DNA from: Evtepia gabavorous
GTDB taxonomy: Bacteria; Bacillota; Clostridia; Oscillospirales; Oscillospiraceae
Assembly (NCBI RefSeq): GCF_003425665.1
Contig: NZ_QQRQ01000001.1
Coordinates: 248,001-312,000, forward strand
Reading direction: 5' to 3'
DNA: 64,000 bases
Within the stretch, counting starts at the first letter, position 1. Each line of letters starts with the position of its first letter. Both the position numbers and the translations under genes were made by a program. This document shows positions 63,670 to 64,000 of this stretch, piece by piece. Below the pieces are notes generated by a model. That model was not told the DNA's origin. It saw only the letters and a list, made by a program, of their open reading frames with translations, and ran no database searches.

Positions 63670-64000
63670 ATGAAACAAACAGTTCGGACTGCTGTCTATG
63701 ATGAATCTCTGCAAATAGAGGCATACCGCCTGCAAGGAACCCAGCGGCCCTTTCCCAACCATTTTCACGGGTATTATGTCATCGGACTTGTTGAGTCTGG
63801 CACCAGGCGGCTTTCCTGCAGACAGCAGACATATCTTCTCCGGCCGGGTTCCCTTCTTTTGCTCAATCCTGGGGATAGCCACGCCTGTACCCAGTGTGGG
63901 CCGGAGATGCTAGACTACAAGGCATGTAACCTTTCCCCTGAGCGGATGGAAATTTTGGCAGAAGACATTTTAGGGGAGAAATCCCGCCCCAGATTTTCTT
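63670..64000 (+). CDS. AraC-family regulator, N-terminal part (runs off the window)
   Basis: The first 110 residues show an AraC-type cupin sensor domain: RPFPNHFHGYYVIGLVESGTRRL (in pieces), LLRPGSLLLLNPGDSHAC. The HxH and PGDxH pattern is that of sugar- or metabolite-sensing AraC_binding domains. The helix-turn-helix part lies beyond the window. AAGGAGG ten bases before supports the ATG; TACAAT at about 63633 may be its -10. Target genes are not visible. Confidence 0.8.
   Translation, partial: MKQTVRTAVYDESLQIEAYRLQGTQRPFPNHFHGYYVIGLVESGTRRLSCRQQTYLLRPGSLLLLNPGDSHACTQCGPEMLDYKACNLSPERMEILAEDILGEKSRPRFS

Overview
The window looks like chromosome from an anaerobic, endospore-forming, cell-wall-monoderm member of the Clostridia, most likely an Oscillospiraceae relative (Flavonifractor/Intestinimonas/Lawsonibacter type). 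That placement is inference. It rests on moderate to high GC with AT-rich promoters, a CIRCE-controlled groESL, T-box control of pheST, sporulation genes (CwlD-type amidase, CotJA/CotJB, YlbJ-like protein), an IreB homologue, RND and MMPL exporters without any outer-membrane channel, and frequent TTG starts behind strong Shine-Dalgarno sequences. I see no insertion sequence, prophage, CRISPR array, tRNA or rRNA.

Layout. 0-6.5 kb: a truncated MMPL exporter divergent from its probable TetR regulator, then a response regulator, histidine kinase and MacB/FtsX-type ABC exporter. 6.5-9.7 kb: thiamin block thiC-thiW-thiM on the minus strand, with a TPP riboswitch before thiC and a different, unassigned structured leader before thiW. 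9.7-13.4 kb: an RsmH-like methyltransferase, a FeoA-FeoB fusion and a FeoB-associated Cys-rich peptide in overlapping frames. 13.5-16.5 kb: two tandem, recently duplicated NSS (SNF) sodium symporters. 16.6-21.5 kb: DUF169 protein, YczE-like and TVP38-like membrane proteins, and the TIGR03960/TIGR03936 radical-SAM pair. 21.5-31.1 kb: MgtC-like protein, an unknown three-TM exported protein, an ABC exporter divergent from a MarR regulator, and a MarR-linked RND pump. 31.2-35.7 kb: two CobW-type GTPases (one very His-rich, one with a YcgQ/DUF1980-like tail) and a coupled group of radical SAM, thioesterase, Smr and glutamine-amidotransferase genes.

35.8-43.2 kb: groESL, a THUMP methyltransferase, a CorC/HlyC-type protein, radA and the CwlD-type amidase. 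43.4-47.1 kb: a fused cotJA-cotJB followed by a cotJC cut to 38 codons, then a glycolipid-type operon (GT28 glycosyltransferase, polysaccharide deacetylase, YbhN-like flippase-family protein). 47.1-52.5 kb: a Bce-type peptide-antibiotic sensing and resistance module (BceAB transporter, BceRS two-component pair) with a TraX-family membrane protein between them. 52.7-55.9 kb: ApbE, YlbJ-like protein, a Cys-rich peptide and a Cys/His-rich lipoprotein. 56.1-59.4 kb: nnrD-lipoprotein-alr-mazF, the classical alr neighbourhood but without mazE. 59.4-64 kb: T-box-regulated pheS-pheT, ireB and the start of an AraC-family regulator.

Functionally, stress defence dominates: four drug or peptide exporters each sit beside their own regulator (TetR/MMPL, RR-HK/ABC, MarR/ABC+RND, BceRS/BceAB). 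The most unusual items are the thiW leader, the MazF without MazE preceded by a ten-codon frame and a large inverted repeat, the cotJ fusion plus cotJC truncation, the paired CobW proteins, and the TGTAAGG direct repeat in front of bceA.
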